The notes below the pieces were generated by a model. It saw nothing but the letters and a program-made list of their open reading frames with translations, did not search any database and was not told the origin of the DNA. A stretch of DNA of 64,000 bases from Tenodera sinensis. Its lineage: Eukaryota > Arthropoda > Insecta > Mantodea > Mantidae. Position numbers and translations under genes: made by a program. Below are positions 1 to 11,602 of the stretch, one piece after another. The stretch spans positions 34,884,805 to 34,948,804 of the forward strand of contig CM060961.1 in the NCBI GenBank assembly GCA_030765045.1, read 5' to 3'. Position 1 is the first letter of the stretch. Each line of letters starts with the position of its first letter.

Positions 1-321
1 AAAACTAAGAATCCGGGCCCTATTAATAACATGGAATCAAATCTGGAAGACCATCTAGTTGGACATAGTTTCTTCAGAGTAGTTCTAAGCCTGCCATGTA
101 TATCGGCTGCAGACGTTTCATTTATTTGTTGCGACCGAACCACAGAACTACTAAAGAATCTGTCAATGCTCAAATGAGCCTGAGGTCCATAGAGCTATAG
201 AAACTGGAGATCGGTATTCCATATTCGGCATCCATGTGTAACTTAAAGCTCTATGAACCACGGGCTCATTTGAGCATCATTCCATCCATTTCCTTCATTC
301 ACCGTGCGATGTCACTCCGTT
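1..321. other. Upstream intron or unassigned sequence
   Basis: No coding, RNA or repeat signal was recognised. If the exon at 1522 is real, this is probably an upstream intron. Confidence 0.3.
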
Positions 322-1180
322 AAAAAATCTGATGTGTTGCACTCATATGACTTTCTCTACTCTTGTACTAACCATTCTTACAAACTCTTATTCCTATATC
401 TTCTTCGTGTTAGTTAAGATAAACATTTGTACAAATTATCTTATTGCTTATTTCCTTGTAGGTGCAAGTGGAATATTAGAATACAGAAGGCTTTGTGCGA
501 TAGTCAAATCTTTTAAAGCTTTGAGATTCCGTTCTCTTTGCACAGTTAACATATAACAAAACGAACAACGATGTTCCATTTCACGAAAGCTAAGTTTTCC
601 GAAACTCACACACATAACAAGGAATATCTCCGAAATGGTTCACCTTACTAGAAAATTTATTGAGACATAAATTGTGTATTTTAGCAAGATCTAGATATTT
701 GCATAGTATGATTTGGTCTATCTCTAACGGTTTACCAGTTGTGGAAAAGTCGTCCAGAGTAAATGCTACTACAGGGCCTATAGCCAGAAAATTCAAAATA
801 TACATTTCATTTTTCATCAAAATATCTCAAACATATGACATTTTAATCAAAATCGTTGGAGCCATTTTCAAGAAAATCAAAATTTTCTAAAAATGTTCCA
901 TGTAAAGGGTAGTTTAGGGTGGGACTATTTTCTTCAAAATCTGCGTGTCGTATCCTTGAAAGACATTGAACTTAAATGCCAACTTTGGTTTTTAACGTAC
1001 TTTTCGTTTTTGAATTATGCTGTCCACAGACTGACAGACACACAGACACACACGGACCTTTTTTAAAAATGCTTTTTTGAATTCAGGGGATCTCAAAACA
1101 TGTATTTACGGTGAAATCTCTACATCAAATTTTTGGGGGAATACAATACTTCTCCGACTTACCAGTAGAGAAAGTAAAAA
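322..1180 (+). repeat. Family A dispersed repeat, near full-length copy
   Basis: This is one of about a dozen copies in the window. It starts aaaaaatctgatgtgttgca and ends agtagagaaagt followed by A-rich sequence. The subterminal 12-mer actttctctact at 350-361 is perfectly inverted at 1164-1175, so a non-autonomous DNA transposon (MITE-like) is the best guess. The start-proximal ~27 bases outside that 12-mer are conserved between copies and so belong to the element. There is no long ORF. Near the 3' end lies a degenerate ACAGACAC-rich tract after tgctgtccacagactgac. Confidence 0.8.
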
Positions 1181-1521
1181 ACAACAAAACCTCGGGTGTC
1201 AAGTCTAATCGCTGCTATGCACTGGAATTTCAAATACAATCAATGTGATATAGCATCACATGCAACAGGTACCTGTCTTAAAATCTAGTATACCTACTAC
1301 AAAAATAACTATTCTGAGAATCATCAGTGATGAATTCCGCAAAACGTGTGGGTTCTGTAAAAATAAAAAAAAAATAAAAATGTTTTAGAGGAAAGATTCG
1401 TTCATTTTGTTTTAAAATTTCCTTCGACTTAAGCGTGCTCTTATGCAAAAGCGAGTATTACAGATTAATTCCACGAATCTACTGCTCCAAGGTGAATACG
1501 TTTGTACGATATTTCATTTAG

Positions 1522-1583
1522 AGAAACTAGAATCAGAATGCATGGACTTCCACCATTTCAATTCTGCACCTCCTGGACTGCAG
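1522..1583 (+). CDS. Candidate internal exon 1 of a host membrane-protein gene
   Basis: A 62-nt exon is proposed between the acceptor ttcatttag and the donor CAG|gtaaaag. It begins with two bases of a split codon and ends on a codon boundary, which is what the exon at 3328 requires because that exon starts in phase 0. The frame is open for 20 codons, ending in APPGLQ. The exon is short, so an open frame alone proves little; the weight comes from the two splice sites and the phase match. The part of the protein it encodes is polar. No upstream exon was recognised between positions 1 and 1521. Confidence 0.5.
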
Positions 1584-1778
1584 GTAAAAGAGAAGCTGTT
1601 GTTTTTCTCGTAACTGTATGTTCGTTACATTAACATGTTACTATAAATAAAATGTCATATAAAATTACTGATGTGACAAAGAATATTCCTTTTCAAACGA
1701 TATACATTTTAAACAGATATATTTACCAGGTTTGATGACAGATACCTGTGCTCTACATGATATTTTCATTGTAAACCC

Positions 1779-2330
1779 ATGAATAGAACCCTTGTTTACG
1801 CACTAGAGGCTCCCATACGGGAAGGGACTGTAGTTAAACAAATTGTAAACTCCCGGACAACAAATGGACATCGCAGTAAGAGTTCATTACCAGTGGTACT
1901 CCATCAGCCGTACGTAATGCACAACAGTCCGTCACTATATTTACAGTCAACGGTAGAGTTAATACTTTGATAATTTACAGTGTGGCTATTGCCAGGTAGA
2001 TGTAGAACATTGCAGCATTGCACACAAATGCAGTGTGTATCGACATGCTTCCTCTAGGAAAAGCTTCATGTGCAAGCTTGTCGGCTCTCTCAACAACGTT
2101 ACTCCAACAGACTTCACACAACCCTCACCAACTATGACAGAAAACATGCACGTGAAGTGACAGTTCAAAATATGAATACAGCAGTGGGGCCGCAGACCTT
2201 GGAGTAAAGCTCGATGAAATTCCTATTATTCTGGGAGGAGACTTCAATATCAATTTTACTTCAGATGTCGCAAGACCATTGAGTCAGTGTCTGAAAGAGA
2301 AACTATAATTGAGAATGAACAATTCATCAA
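1779..2330 (+). pseudogene. Broken transposon ORF with endonuclease-like segment
   Basis: Two pieces in the same orientation look like one decayed transposon protein. The first encodes EAPIREGTVVKQIVNSRTT and later HQPYVMHNSPSLY. The second, at about 2190-2300, encodes EIPIILGGDFNINF, which resembles the LGGDFN core of exonuclease-endonuclease-phosphatase domains carried by retroelements and some other transposons. Stops and frame breaks separate them. The family assignment rests on motif resemblance only; a Helitron- or LINE-type source is possible. Confidence 0.45.
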
Positions 2331-3327
2331 CAGTTTTCTCACAGTTCCTAGAAAATTTAGAATCGAGAGTTTCCATTTATTATTTTAGTTATTATAAACC
2401 GGTAATTTATCTTCTTGAGAACGAATATGATGCACAGTGACATATGCATATAATTTTATGTAAATAAATGAATGATAAACTCAATCTATGCTACTGCAAA
2501 GTGATTGATGAATAATTAAAATGTTTCCCTGTAATATAAAAGTTTCACTTCTATTGTTACTTTTATTATTTTGTGTGGGATTGTGTTAAAGTTATCGTGT
2601 ACAAGCCACCCTTTGCCACATTGTCCTTGATCTAAGATCACACATCACATCAGTTGACCATCATAGCTAGATCGTACTGGGTAGAAATGGACTAAACTAA
2701 ACTAAACCCCGATTAAAATGAAGTTATGTGTTAAAAAACGCAAAAGATCATCTGTATCATTGTTATCCGATAGAGCGTACTTTCTGGGCTACAGGTCGTG
2801 ATCTAAATAATGAATAATCGTCTGACGTTTCTGCTGTAACTACGTAGGGCATTTTCAGGGAAGTGAAACAAAACTTCTAGTTTACAATTTGCCACTCATA
2901 CCTGTAATGTTAAACCTTTTTTTCACCTGCTGTTAATATGTTATATTTATTCATTTTTCTTAATTGTTCTTTGTTTAGTGTAATGATTGTGTTTATTCAA
3001 GATGCCATGTCTGAAGAAAGTATCTTAGCTTTTTTGCTGAAAAGTTGTTTTCTTCTAGCAGTGTTACTTTTCTGGCCATGTCTTTTATTATTTTGTTGTT
3101 ATTTTTAAATCATGCGTATTATTCTGTGTGTTATAGAAGCACGTGCATTCTGTGCACCTGACGATTAATTGAAATCTATGTACGAATTCCTTTATTTAAA
3201 TAAACGTGCTAGTTAATTAATTGACTCATTATTTGTGTATTTAAAACCTGTATTAATAGCCTTTAGAATCCCAGAGAAACAGAGAATATGGTACAAGATA
3301 CTTCCAAATTTCTCTCGTTATTTGCAG
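2331..3327. other. Remainder of intron 1
   Basis: AT-rich sequence with no recognisable gene or repeat other than the relic before it. It ends in the pyrimidine-rich acceptor of the exon at 3328. Confidence 0.5.
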
Positions 3328-3497
3328 TGTGTTTCAGTAGTGGTGTATTTGCTTGGAGGATCAGAGAGCCCCTGGACGTGTTTGATGTCTGCAACACTTC
3401 TATTCCTGGAACTCTTTCTAAAGGCGCACAGGTATTCTAGCAACAAGTTCCTGGGGATCATCTCTACGTCACTTTTCTGCTTTGTGACCCTCTATAC
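3328..3497 (+). CDS. Internal exon 2 of a host multi-pass membrane protein
   Basis: The exon lies between a pyrimidine-rich acceptor ending tttgcag and the donor TAC|gtaagtg. It is 170 nt: 56 complete codons plus two bases of a split codon. Only one of the three frames is open; the other two contain TAG. The peptide starts CVSVVVYLLGG, has a hydrophobic helix around WTCLMSATLLFLELFL, and ends in a second hydrophobic run, FLGIISTSLFCFVTLY, that continues in the next exon. This suggests an integral membrane protein. I do not recognise the family, and the missing N-terminus prevents a better call. The following intron, to 34015, is about 30.5 kb and full of transposons. Confidence 0.75.
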
Positions 3498-3665
3498 GTA
3501 AGTGTTTTGTTTTCTACACATCTCTGCATGAAACAGCCTACAGCATTTACTATGAATTTAACGTTTCTTCTAACTCAGATTTGTGAAACTGTATAGGGCT
3601 AATTAAAAGTCCCGTACCATCTGAATTACAATGAACCATGAGGCTAATTAACACGAAATTCGGCA

Positions 3666-3669
<4 letters not shown>

Positions 3670-3715
<46 letters not shown>
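3670..3715 (+). repeat. (GA)n microsatellite
   Basis: About 23 uninterrupted GA units inside intron 2 of the host gene, not within a recognised transposon copy. Confidence 0.95.
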
Positions 3716-3717
<2 letters not shown>

Positions 3718-3963
3718 ATTTAAAGGGAACTGAAAAGTTTTTTGCTGCTTTCAGTTTAACTTTCTTGTTTTAAACGGATCAGTATGCGGGTTTGCATAGA
3801 TTATAATATCATCTGGAATACTTAGCGAATTTAGAGCAATATTCTCGTAGTTGAACAATTTACCAATCTTTTGATGCGTTCGAATATTTCTGATCGTTAG
3901 CTGAGTCAGGAGCATCAAAATTATCTCAGGTCGTAGCGAACGAAGAAGTTAGAAAATGCACAC

Positions 3964-4633
3964 TGTTTTATCTGGGTGCGGTCACGAGAAGGCGTATCAT
4001 GTGGAATATGTATCGTGCCATTGGTCGTACAACAATATATGGAGGAGAGGGGGCCGGGTGGCCTGGAGCGGTTGTGAGTGCGTGGCCGTGGTGGCACTAT
4101 AACAACAAAAGGGACCGAGAAGCTTCTCCTTGATTCTCGCTGAGTCATTGGGCACATGCGCATGGAAAGGCCACGTAACATCGGCTCTAGTATAAATAGG
4201 ACGATAAGCGGCTCGAGCAGTCACTCAGTAGTAGTTTAGTTTTGAGTTGAGTTGTTGTGTAAATCGCCGGGTACAGTTAGTTTTTAATTACGAGAGTGAG
4301 TCGGCCAGCCTGTCAGTGAGTACGTATGTGTCGTCGAGTGATTGTAATAGTCAAGATGTAAGGGACAGAGAAACTGGAGAAAGAAATTGAAAGACTGAGA
4401 AAGATTATCAGAAGAACAATTTTATTGTGATAGCAGAACGAACTATAAACTGTGCTAACAATGAGAAGAAAATTGTGCATTCTAGTAACATTTAATAGGA
4501 CAATAGTGATAGAAAAGTAACAGGACTTTGGTTTTTGCCATTTTGTTACAGTATGACTAACATTACTGTCTGTCCATCAGCTCGTTGTCCCTGGTAGGAG
4601 TTCATACATCGGTAAATAATTCGACGTACAGAG
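3964..4633 (+). mobile_element. Probable 5' LTR of a Gypsy-type element
   Basis: A TATA box (tataaatagg, 4191-4200) is followed about 20 bases later by an initiator-like cagtcactcagtag. The region is GC-richer than its surroundings. Directly downstream, at 4634-4649, tgatatcagaagctga resembles the tRNA-Leu primer-binding site (TGGTRTCAGAAGYGGG type) of Mdg3-like Gypsy elements, which fixes the LTR end near 4630. The 5' limit is a guess. No matching second LTR was found, so the element is incomplete or decayed. A host promoter is a weaker alternative. Confidence 0.45.
4191..4225 (+). promoter_or_regulatory. TATA box plus initiator in the LTR-like segment
   Basis: tataaatagg followed at typical Pol II spacing by tcactcagtag, an arthropod TCAGT-type initiator. 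It probably drives the LTR element rather than the host gene, whose exons start upstream. Confidence 0.45.
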
Positions 4634-5584
4634 TGATATCAGAAGCTGAACTCATACCCATGGTTGCACGTAAGTAAGCGCAATCAGAAACATAAGTCCA
4701 GCTCAGCCTAAGGCGCCCCTATAAATTTGTTACGGCGAACTTCGGCGCTTAACACCAGATGTGATTTAAGAAAGGACGAAGGTTACTTTGCGTCTTCACC
4801 AGATGTAAAAAGAACGCTGGACGGCTTTAGGAATGCTAACCTACCGCAAGTGAAAGGGACGTTAGATGGGGGTAGCTCAAGGTGGAGATTTCTGGAGACG
4901 TAAGTTCCATCTTGTAAAAAACCTTCAAAGATCAAAGGTCGGTGAAAGTTCGTGTTGGATATTGACTCCCGCGTGGTCGAAATACACGAAACTCGCTAAC
5001 TAAAGACAGCGACGACACATGTACAGGATGTTTAAATCTCACGTGACGACTTTTCTAGTGGCGCTCAACCAAAACAAACTTGATATTGTTGAAGTACAAA
5101 TTCAATGTTATTTTTCAGACAAAGACTGTCATTTTTGTGGGTGTGAACCAATTTTACAGATGTATCCTTACTGGAATATGCGGAAAGAGTGATTCATCCA
5201 GTCACTCAAATCCCGTGCACTACATTGAAGTGCGCTTTTGAAGCCAGTTTAAACCATTGTAGGAAATAAAGGAAAAATGGGAGGGAAGGAAGGTATATGG
5301 GGAGAGTAGGATAGGGAGGGGAGGAGCAGGAGGGGTTGGAGAGGATGAATTGGGTGAAGGAGGGGATGGTTTATAGCTCTATACCAGGGGTGGGAAGGAA
5401 GGCACTGAAGGTGGGAATTTGCCATCCCTGTCGTCCGTACTACTGTCTTTCAACAGCGACGTAGAGCCAGCTAAATCAGTTGTTTCTGGCTATAGTCGCG
5501 TAGCAGTTTAAACAGAACAATGGTGGCTGCACATGCGGCATGAGTGAGGTTTAATCGGCACTGGGAGAACAAGTACTTTTTGTT
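4634..5584. other. Possible degraded internal part of the LTR element
   Basis: After the primer-binding-like site I find no gag or pol motif. A purine-rich G-rich stretch lies at about 5278-5400. Nothing else was recognised. Confidence 0.3.
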
Positions 5585-5712
5585 CATTTTCCCTTGTCAT
5601 AGACGAAACCACAGATATTAAATATCCATTTACATATGTACGAGTATTTTTGGTGTCCCAAGACGAACTGCAATTGGAATTAATCTTCAGAGCAACACAT
5701 TATTGCGCAGTT
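5585..5712 (+). pseudogene. hAT-type transposase fragment
   Basis: One frame encodes FSLVIDETTDI followed by a strand-like segment with FLVSQDELQLEL. DETTD is the first catalytic aspartate region of hAT transposases of the ZMYM1/DUF4371 type. Only about 40 codons remain and no start or downstream domains are seen. It is unrelated in position to the larger hAT relic at 36-38 kb. Confidence 0.4.
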
Positions 5713-6859
5713 TAGGAAAATTTGGTTTGGCTTTCCTAGCCAACTCTTGAGTTCAAAAGTCGCAAAAGACGTTTCAGCCAAAACCCAAATGGCCACCACT
5801 GCGGCATACGCCCCTCTCTCTGTTTACCTGCCGCATAGAAGGGAACAGGGAGAGGTGATCGTAGGGGTAAAGCATTTCACACTTGCAATGTTCATCTTGC
5901 CAGCCCTGTTCTATACGAATGCAATTTCCATTACATTAAAGCAAGATTTCCGCTTTGTGTTTGGAGCTTACCTATTTACCTTATTTCAAAATTTCTTTAA
6001 ATGTAGTCAAATAAATTAAAAATGTCTTTATACAATAAAATATTTTTTGAAAATTGAGGAAAATGATTCTGAAGTTTCGTTATTATAGCTAAACTTGAGT
6101 AGTTAAGAGTACTTCAAGTATTAAAAAGTCTGAAGACATTAAAACTGAGAAAAAACGCGCCGGAAAATTTACTCTAAAAATAGGGCTGAAATTATGCCTA
6201 TGTATTTTTATTAAACAGCGTAAATTTATTTATACTACATAATTCAGTAACCAATTAACAAATCTGCACCAAATTTAAAAAAGAAATAGTTTGAAAACTT
6301 GTGAAAATATCAAAGAAGATATCAAATGACACTTCGCTCAGTAATATTTAAATCGTCACGTAACTTCATTTTCAGCTGATAACATTATTTACGAAAACAT
6401 TCTTACAAATCGGACATAATAATAAACTAAAAATCCTAAATCGTAATTTCTTATAGTTTTTTTCAAAATTGTCATCGTGTTCCATTAAGAACAAGAAATC
6501 TTACTTTCATCACCTAGTTCAAAGACAGTGAATGTTGCCAGCCTTGTTAGGAGATGGCAAGAGAGGGTAAAAGGGAGTAGGAGGAGGTACAATAACAAGG
6601 AAAGTTCGCGAAGTGCCGTAAATAGGTGCTGCCTGTGTAGGAAGGAATGGGAGGGTTGGAAGGCTTTACCTAGGCAGGGAGTCCTAACTTTACAGTACAT
6701 GGGCTTAAAAGCTGATTTTGTGTTTATTAAGTTTCAACTTAATGAATTTCACCAGTTGGAGCGTAGTTGGCAGGTGTGGATTAAAACCACCTGTTAGTGA
6801 ACCTGACGTAAACTAGAACTAAAACCGATGCGCAAGAGTCCAATGTCGTGACAATCCTA
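5713..6859. other. Unassigned intron sequence
   Basis: AT-rich. Several short open frames occur here but none shows a motif or splice context. Confidence 0.4.
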
Positions 6860-7130
6860 CGGCCGACCACTGCGTGCCCACCTCTGCTTACAAAGGGATG
6901 TAGCACTGGAAGGTGGGATATGGTTAGCGCCACGAGTCTTTCCTGCCGCTGAATACGCTATTCGCAACCTGGAGCCAATGTATTTTCCTTAAGATCTCCT
7001 TAATTGGGCCCCTAGGGTCCTCATGAGGCTATGTACTCTGCCAGTCTTCCACCGAGTGAAAAAGCCCCACGCCGGTTACTGGGAATCGAACTCTGCCTTC
7101 CGACTGGAAGATCGCGTTAAGGAAACGATG
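6860..7130 (-). repeat. Possible tRNA-derived SINE
   Basis: On the - strand GAGTTCGATTCCC at about 7085-7098 matches a Pol III B box. The adjacent GC-richer block is unlike the neighbouring intron. The A box is unclear and no target duplication was found. Confidence 0.35.
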
Positions 7131-8098
7131 AAGCTGACATAATCGGGAATATTTTTATGAGAGTCTAAGTGGTCGTGTCACGATCTACCTCGGAACTTCA
7201 ACTTTCCTTATCCAACAGTAACGAAAATGATTTATAAGGACAGGAGATCGATCGCAAACGTTATTATAACTAACATTGGTCCCAGTAGGAATTGTTTATT
7301 TTTCTTCAGAAAAGTAATGTTTATTTTTTAAAAGACAAATTTTCCTAACACAATGTAACAACGTGGGAAGTTTTAAACGTACGACTTCTTTGGTTATCTC
7401 AGTTGTTTTCAAAATATTACCATGTGAAGCATTTTATGTCACTCGATTGACTGCTTCTTATTATGGGTGCCTACAGCTGCTCACACATGAGTCTTAATCT
7501 CTGGGATCCGTGGTGATTACAGAGAGCGACATTGTAGTTTTGTTAGAACACTTTATTGGTTTTATTTTTACACGTTTAAGCTTTGCTGAACAATTTTAAA
7601 TAAAATAAAATATGCAGTCTAACGTAACCGTTGGAACGAACTTTCACCGTGTTGCTTACATGTATATCTCCCTCGTAACGATCTCTCTCTCCTACTGTCC
7701 TCAGTCATTATATCCTTTTAGCTTCCCAAACATCTATAATGGCCCTCACTTCATTAAGTGAAGACTTTGCCCTGTGGCGAAACCCCTTGGGTTTCCGATA
7801 CTTTCTAAAATACAATAGCAGGCTCCTTTTCTTTATGTTGAAGACCTTGCCAAAACTAATTGTATCTCGTTTACCTTAATGTTTGGGTACGTTCGCTAAT
7901 GACCCTCGGTAATGCCTTTCCCGACTGGCCTCAACTTCACCTGTGGTACAATATTCTTAACCCTTTGCTATTAACGGATTTTGTAACTTTGATATCTTTT
8001 GTATATCATAAGCGCTATACAAAAAACTGCTACACATGTTGCCAATTCCTGCAGAAATAATCTTTTCCATACTAAGACCGTTAAAGATTCAATCAAGA
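7131..8098. other. Unassigned intron sequence
   Basis: No motif, RNA gene or repeat recognised. Confidence 0.4.
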
Positions 8099-8240
8099 AC
8101 TTGCAACCGAGCGGGATGTCTCAGGCGGTAACGTCTGTGGCCCCCTTTCGGCAGGTGCCGGGTTCAAATCCTGACTCTGGTTTTTCGTGGTTTCCCTCAG
8201 TCACTAAAGTAAATGCCGCATTGGATATTTAGTAGCACGA
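8099..8240 (+). repeat. tRNA-derived SINE head
   Basis: ggatgtctcaggcggtaacg resembles an A box and gggttcaaatcctg is a good B box about 45 bases later. A non-tRNA body follows (gtttttcgtggtttccctc). The layout is that of a tRNA-headed SINE; the 3' end is not defined. Confidence 0.6.
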
Positions 8241-9174
8241 CCCAAAAAGTTCCATCTTAAGTCTAAGGTAATAGTAAAATGAAAATAGATAGTAATAGAG
8301 AACGCTGTGGCATCTATCCCCAGATAATAAAAGCAGGTATGCTGAATGGCACCCTAATGCCATCTGCCCCTTACAAGCAGAAGTACAGTTGCCCTGCACT
8401 GATCTCTTTGTGTACACTAGCTGAAGCAAGATGATATGGCACCAAAATGAGACCTAGAAGGCTAACTGTCCGCTCCACACCGATCTAAGTGGCATCTTCT
8501 AACAGATCCCTTGTAATATGACCACAGGGCTATAGCAACTCCTTTTAGTTAATGTTGAAATTGTTTTTTAAACAAATGATTCTTCTTTGTTACGCTTTGC
8601 CTGGACGACAGTCTCTATTTGGGAACACAGAAAGCCTTCTTTCTTTGAATAAGTAAAAACACTCGAGAAGTATAATATGGAATTGCCTACCATCAATTCA
8701 CCATGATTCTCATGGTTGCTGAAGTGGCTAAGTCTGCTAGTATTCCAAAAATATATGTTTTATATGAACGTGTTTGCTCACGATGTTATTAAAAATAACT
8801 CTCGATTTATTTCACTGTGATGTCTCTTGCTCTAGGGGATTGATTGGTTGCCACTTGTATAAGGTTTCAACAGTTTCCACATTGTCATAACGTTAATCGA
8901 AGTAAGTTTGCTGCTATATACTTCCTTTAGAGTAAGCAGAAATCAATATAGGTATACACTTTTCCTATACAAAGCCGAAGCAATTTTGGCTATACTTTGC
9001 TCAGTCTTTTGAGACAGTGGAAGGGGCAGATAAGGACATCGTATGGCCGGCGCGAGTATAAAAACCAAAACATCTCAAACATTTAGCCGTCTAAATTACA
9101 AAACTATTTCGAACTATGTAGCTCCTACGTCATTGCGGAGCCTTATCGGTGGCAGTGAGCCTCATGCACATTAC
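8241..9174. other. Unassigned intron sequence
   Basis: No supported feature. Short hydrophobic open frames here lack any context. Confidence 0.4.
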
Positions 9175-9800
9175 CTAATACGTGCGGTTTTCTTTAAAGA
9201 TTTTCAATCGTTCCGTGAATTCGAACACAAGGTCCTCCACTGACATTACAGGAGTGTCATACACCATACTCCTCATACAACTGCACAGAAAATAGTCGAG
9301 AGGTGTCAGATCTGGCGACCGTGCTGGGCATGGAACTGGTCCATTTCTATCAATCCATCGATATGGACATGCGAAGTGATTCCGCACATTTACATCAGTG
9401 TTCTGGAGCCCAAGTCGTCCATCTCAGCAGCTGTGTGCTGGTACTTGTCGCACTGCTGGTAGAAACGTTACTGTACTGGAAACTACACAAGTAACGCAGT
9501 AGGATGCGCACCAGGGACTCTATGTAGGAATTTAGCGCACGTGCGGGAATGTTATTATGCTTAAATCGTTAATCCTAGGACACAAATGGCTACAGAGTTG
9601 CATATATTCTGCATTAAGATACCAAAACGAATGTTAACAAATTCTCACATCCGTTCGTTCTTAAACTTTGATGCTCTCCAGCGTCCAAAGCATGCATTTC
9701 TGGACAGGTGTTCCTATTTGAAAACCAATCAGCTTGGCATCCCGCACAACATACTAAGTGTTGTAGGTGGTTTTGGGACACCCAGAATATATACACCCTA
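9175..9800 (-). pseudogene. Decayed mariner/IS630-type transposon (DDE_3 family)
   Basis: On the - strand a 70-codon piece contains PARSPDLTPLDYFL, the region around the last acidic residue of mariner/IS630-like transposases, followed by MVYDTPVMSVEDL. The upstream catalytic part is present but broken by stops and frameshifts. At 9700-9800 a terminal segment ends acaccctaaa; a related terminal segment follows the copy at 51.5-52.0 kb, ending tacaccctat, so both share a terminal repeat family. It is not functional. Confidence 0.7.
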
Positions 9801-9811
9801 AAACAAAAAAG

Positions 9812-10665
9812 AAAAAATCTGATGTGTTGCACTTACATGACTTTCTCTACTTTTTTACTAACCATTCTTACAAACTCTTACTCCTATATCTTCTTTGTGT
9901 TAGTTAAAATAAACATTCCTACAAATGATCTTATTGCTTATGTCCTTGTAGGTGCAAGGGGAATATTAGAATACAGAAGGCTTTGTGCGACAGTCAAATC
10001 TTTTTGACCTTTGAGATTCCGTTCTCTTTGGACGATTAACATATACAAAAAAATGAACAACGTTGTTGCATTTCGCTAAAGTTCTAAGTTTTCCGAAACT
10101 CACACACATAACAAGGAATATCTCCGAAATGGTTCACCCTACAAGAAAATTTATTGAGACATAAATTGTGTATTTTAGCAAGATCTACATTTTTGTAGTG
10201 CAAGATTTTGTCTATCTCTGTTTACCAGTTATGCAAAATTCGTCCAGAGTAAATACGACTACAGGGGCTATAGCCAGAAAATTCAAGATGTACATTTCAT
10301 TTGTCATCAAAATATCTCAAACATATGACATTTTAATCAAAACCGTTTGAGCCATTTTCAAGAAAATCAAAATTTTCGAAAAATGTTCCATGTAAAGGAT
10401 AGTTTAGGGTGGGGCTATTTTCTTCAAAATCTTCGTGTCGCATCCTTGAATGACAATAAACTTAAATACCAACTTTGGTTTTTAACCGACTTTTCATTTT
10501 TGAGCTATGCTGTCCACAGACTGACACAGACACACACGTACCTTTTTCTAAAAATGCTTTTTCTGGATTCAGGGGGTCTCAAAACATATATTTCCGGTGG
10601 AATCTCAACATCGAATTTTTGGGTAGAATACAATACTTCCCCTACTTACCAGTAAAAGTAAAAAG
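9812..10665 (+). repeat. Family A repeat, near full-length copy
   Basis: Begins gaaaaaatctgatgtgttgc and tracks the copy at 322-1180 to cttaccagta. The right subterminal 12-mer is damaged by a small deletion (agtaaaagt). It abuts the end of the mariner-type relic. The ACAGACACACAC tract is short here. Confidence 0.8.
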
Positions 10666-11130
10666 AAAGAAAGAAAAAAAAATCAGACTCTGGAACTGTA
10701 TATCTGTCTAAAGTCTAACCACATTGAATAGTTGATACTCAGTATGAGAAATGACAAGAAAGCGACACTAAAGACACACATTCCATGACACCATTGTAAA
10801 CCGGCCGCGAAAACGACAAGGACTTAGACAAATATACGCTTCCAGAGTCCGCTTTTTTGTTTTCATGGGATGTATATTACGATCTCTTTCGACTTTCGTC
10901 TAGTAGATGAATCCCCAGTTTAGGCGACGCACCCTCTGGCGACTACTTCTCAACCATGACAGTTTCAAATGCTGTTTCACTCTATCATTTTATCCTACTG
11001 CACCGTTACATAAACTAGAACTGCGATAAATAGTTTTCTGACACAGCCTTCCCCAAACTTGCGGTCATTCGTCTTCGTTACGAGCGTTGACGTAAACATG
11101 CTTTACGCATGTTCCATAGTAAACCCCATG
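10666..11130. other. Unassigned intron sequence
   Basis: Nothing recognised between the family A copy and the LINE tail. Confidence 0.4.
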
Positions 11131-11306
11131 ACTTTTTTTTTTTTTTTTTTTTTTACAGCCTATTTTTTTTTCTATTTATTTAAATTAGATAAAAGAAGGA
11201 ATACATTGCAATTACAATCGGGTGTACAATACTAAACCATTTCTGCCTTTTGTAATGTTCTTTCATTTGGTAAAGCATATTGCTGTTCATTGCATGAGGT
11301 CAGTTA

Positions 11307-11602
11307 CCTTTGCTGGTCCTCCATTTGGTTTCATCTGGCAACTGGGCGATGCCACTTCCGAGATGGTGATACCTCCATTCAGCTGGCACACTCCTTTACA
11401 CAGAAGTTCATTGCATGATGTAAGTTACCTTTGCTGGTCCTCCATTTGGTTTCATCTGGCAACTGGGCGATGACACTTCCGAGATGGTGATATCTCCATC
11501 CAGCTGGCATAATCCTTTGCTGGTCCTCCATTTGGTTTCATCTGGCAACTGGGCGATGACACTTCCGAGATGGTGATATCTCCATCCAGCTGGCATAATC
11601 CT
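11307..11602 (-). repeat. Tandem repeat in the LINE 3' region
   Basis: Three near-identical units start at 11307, 11428 and 11514 (+ coordinates) with cctttgctggtcctccattt; the periods are 121 and 86 bases. Two units end in the same cctttacacagaa that contains the ORF2 stop region. Copies 2 and 3 are nearly identical, copy 1 has a few substitutions. Such 3' tandem repeats occur in some LINEs and may help template recognition. Confidence 0.85.

Noticed and set aside
11408..11596. A small protein encoded after the LINE ORF2
   Set aside because: The frame is a by-product of the tandem repeat units and lacks a conserved start context.
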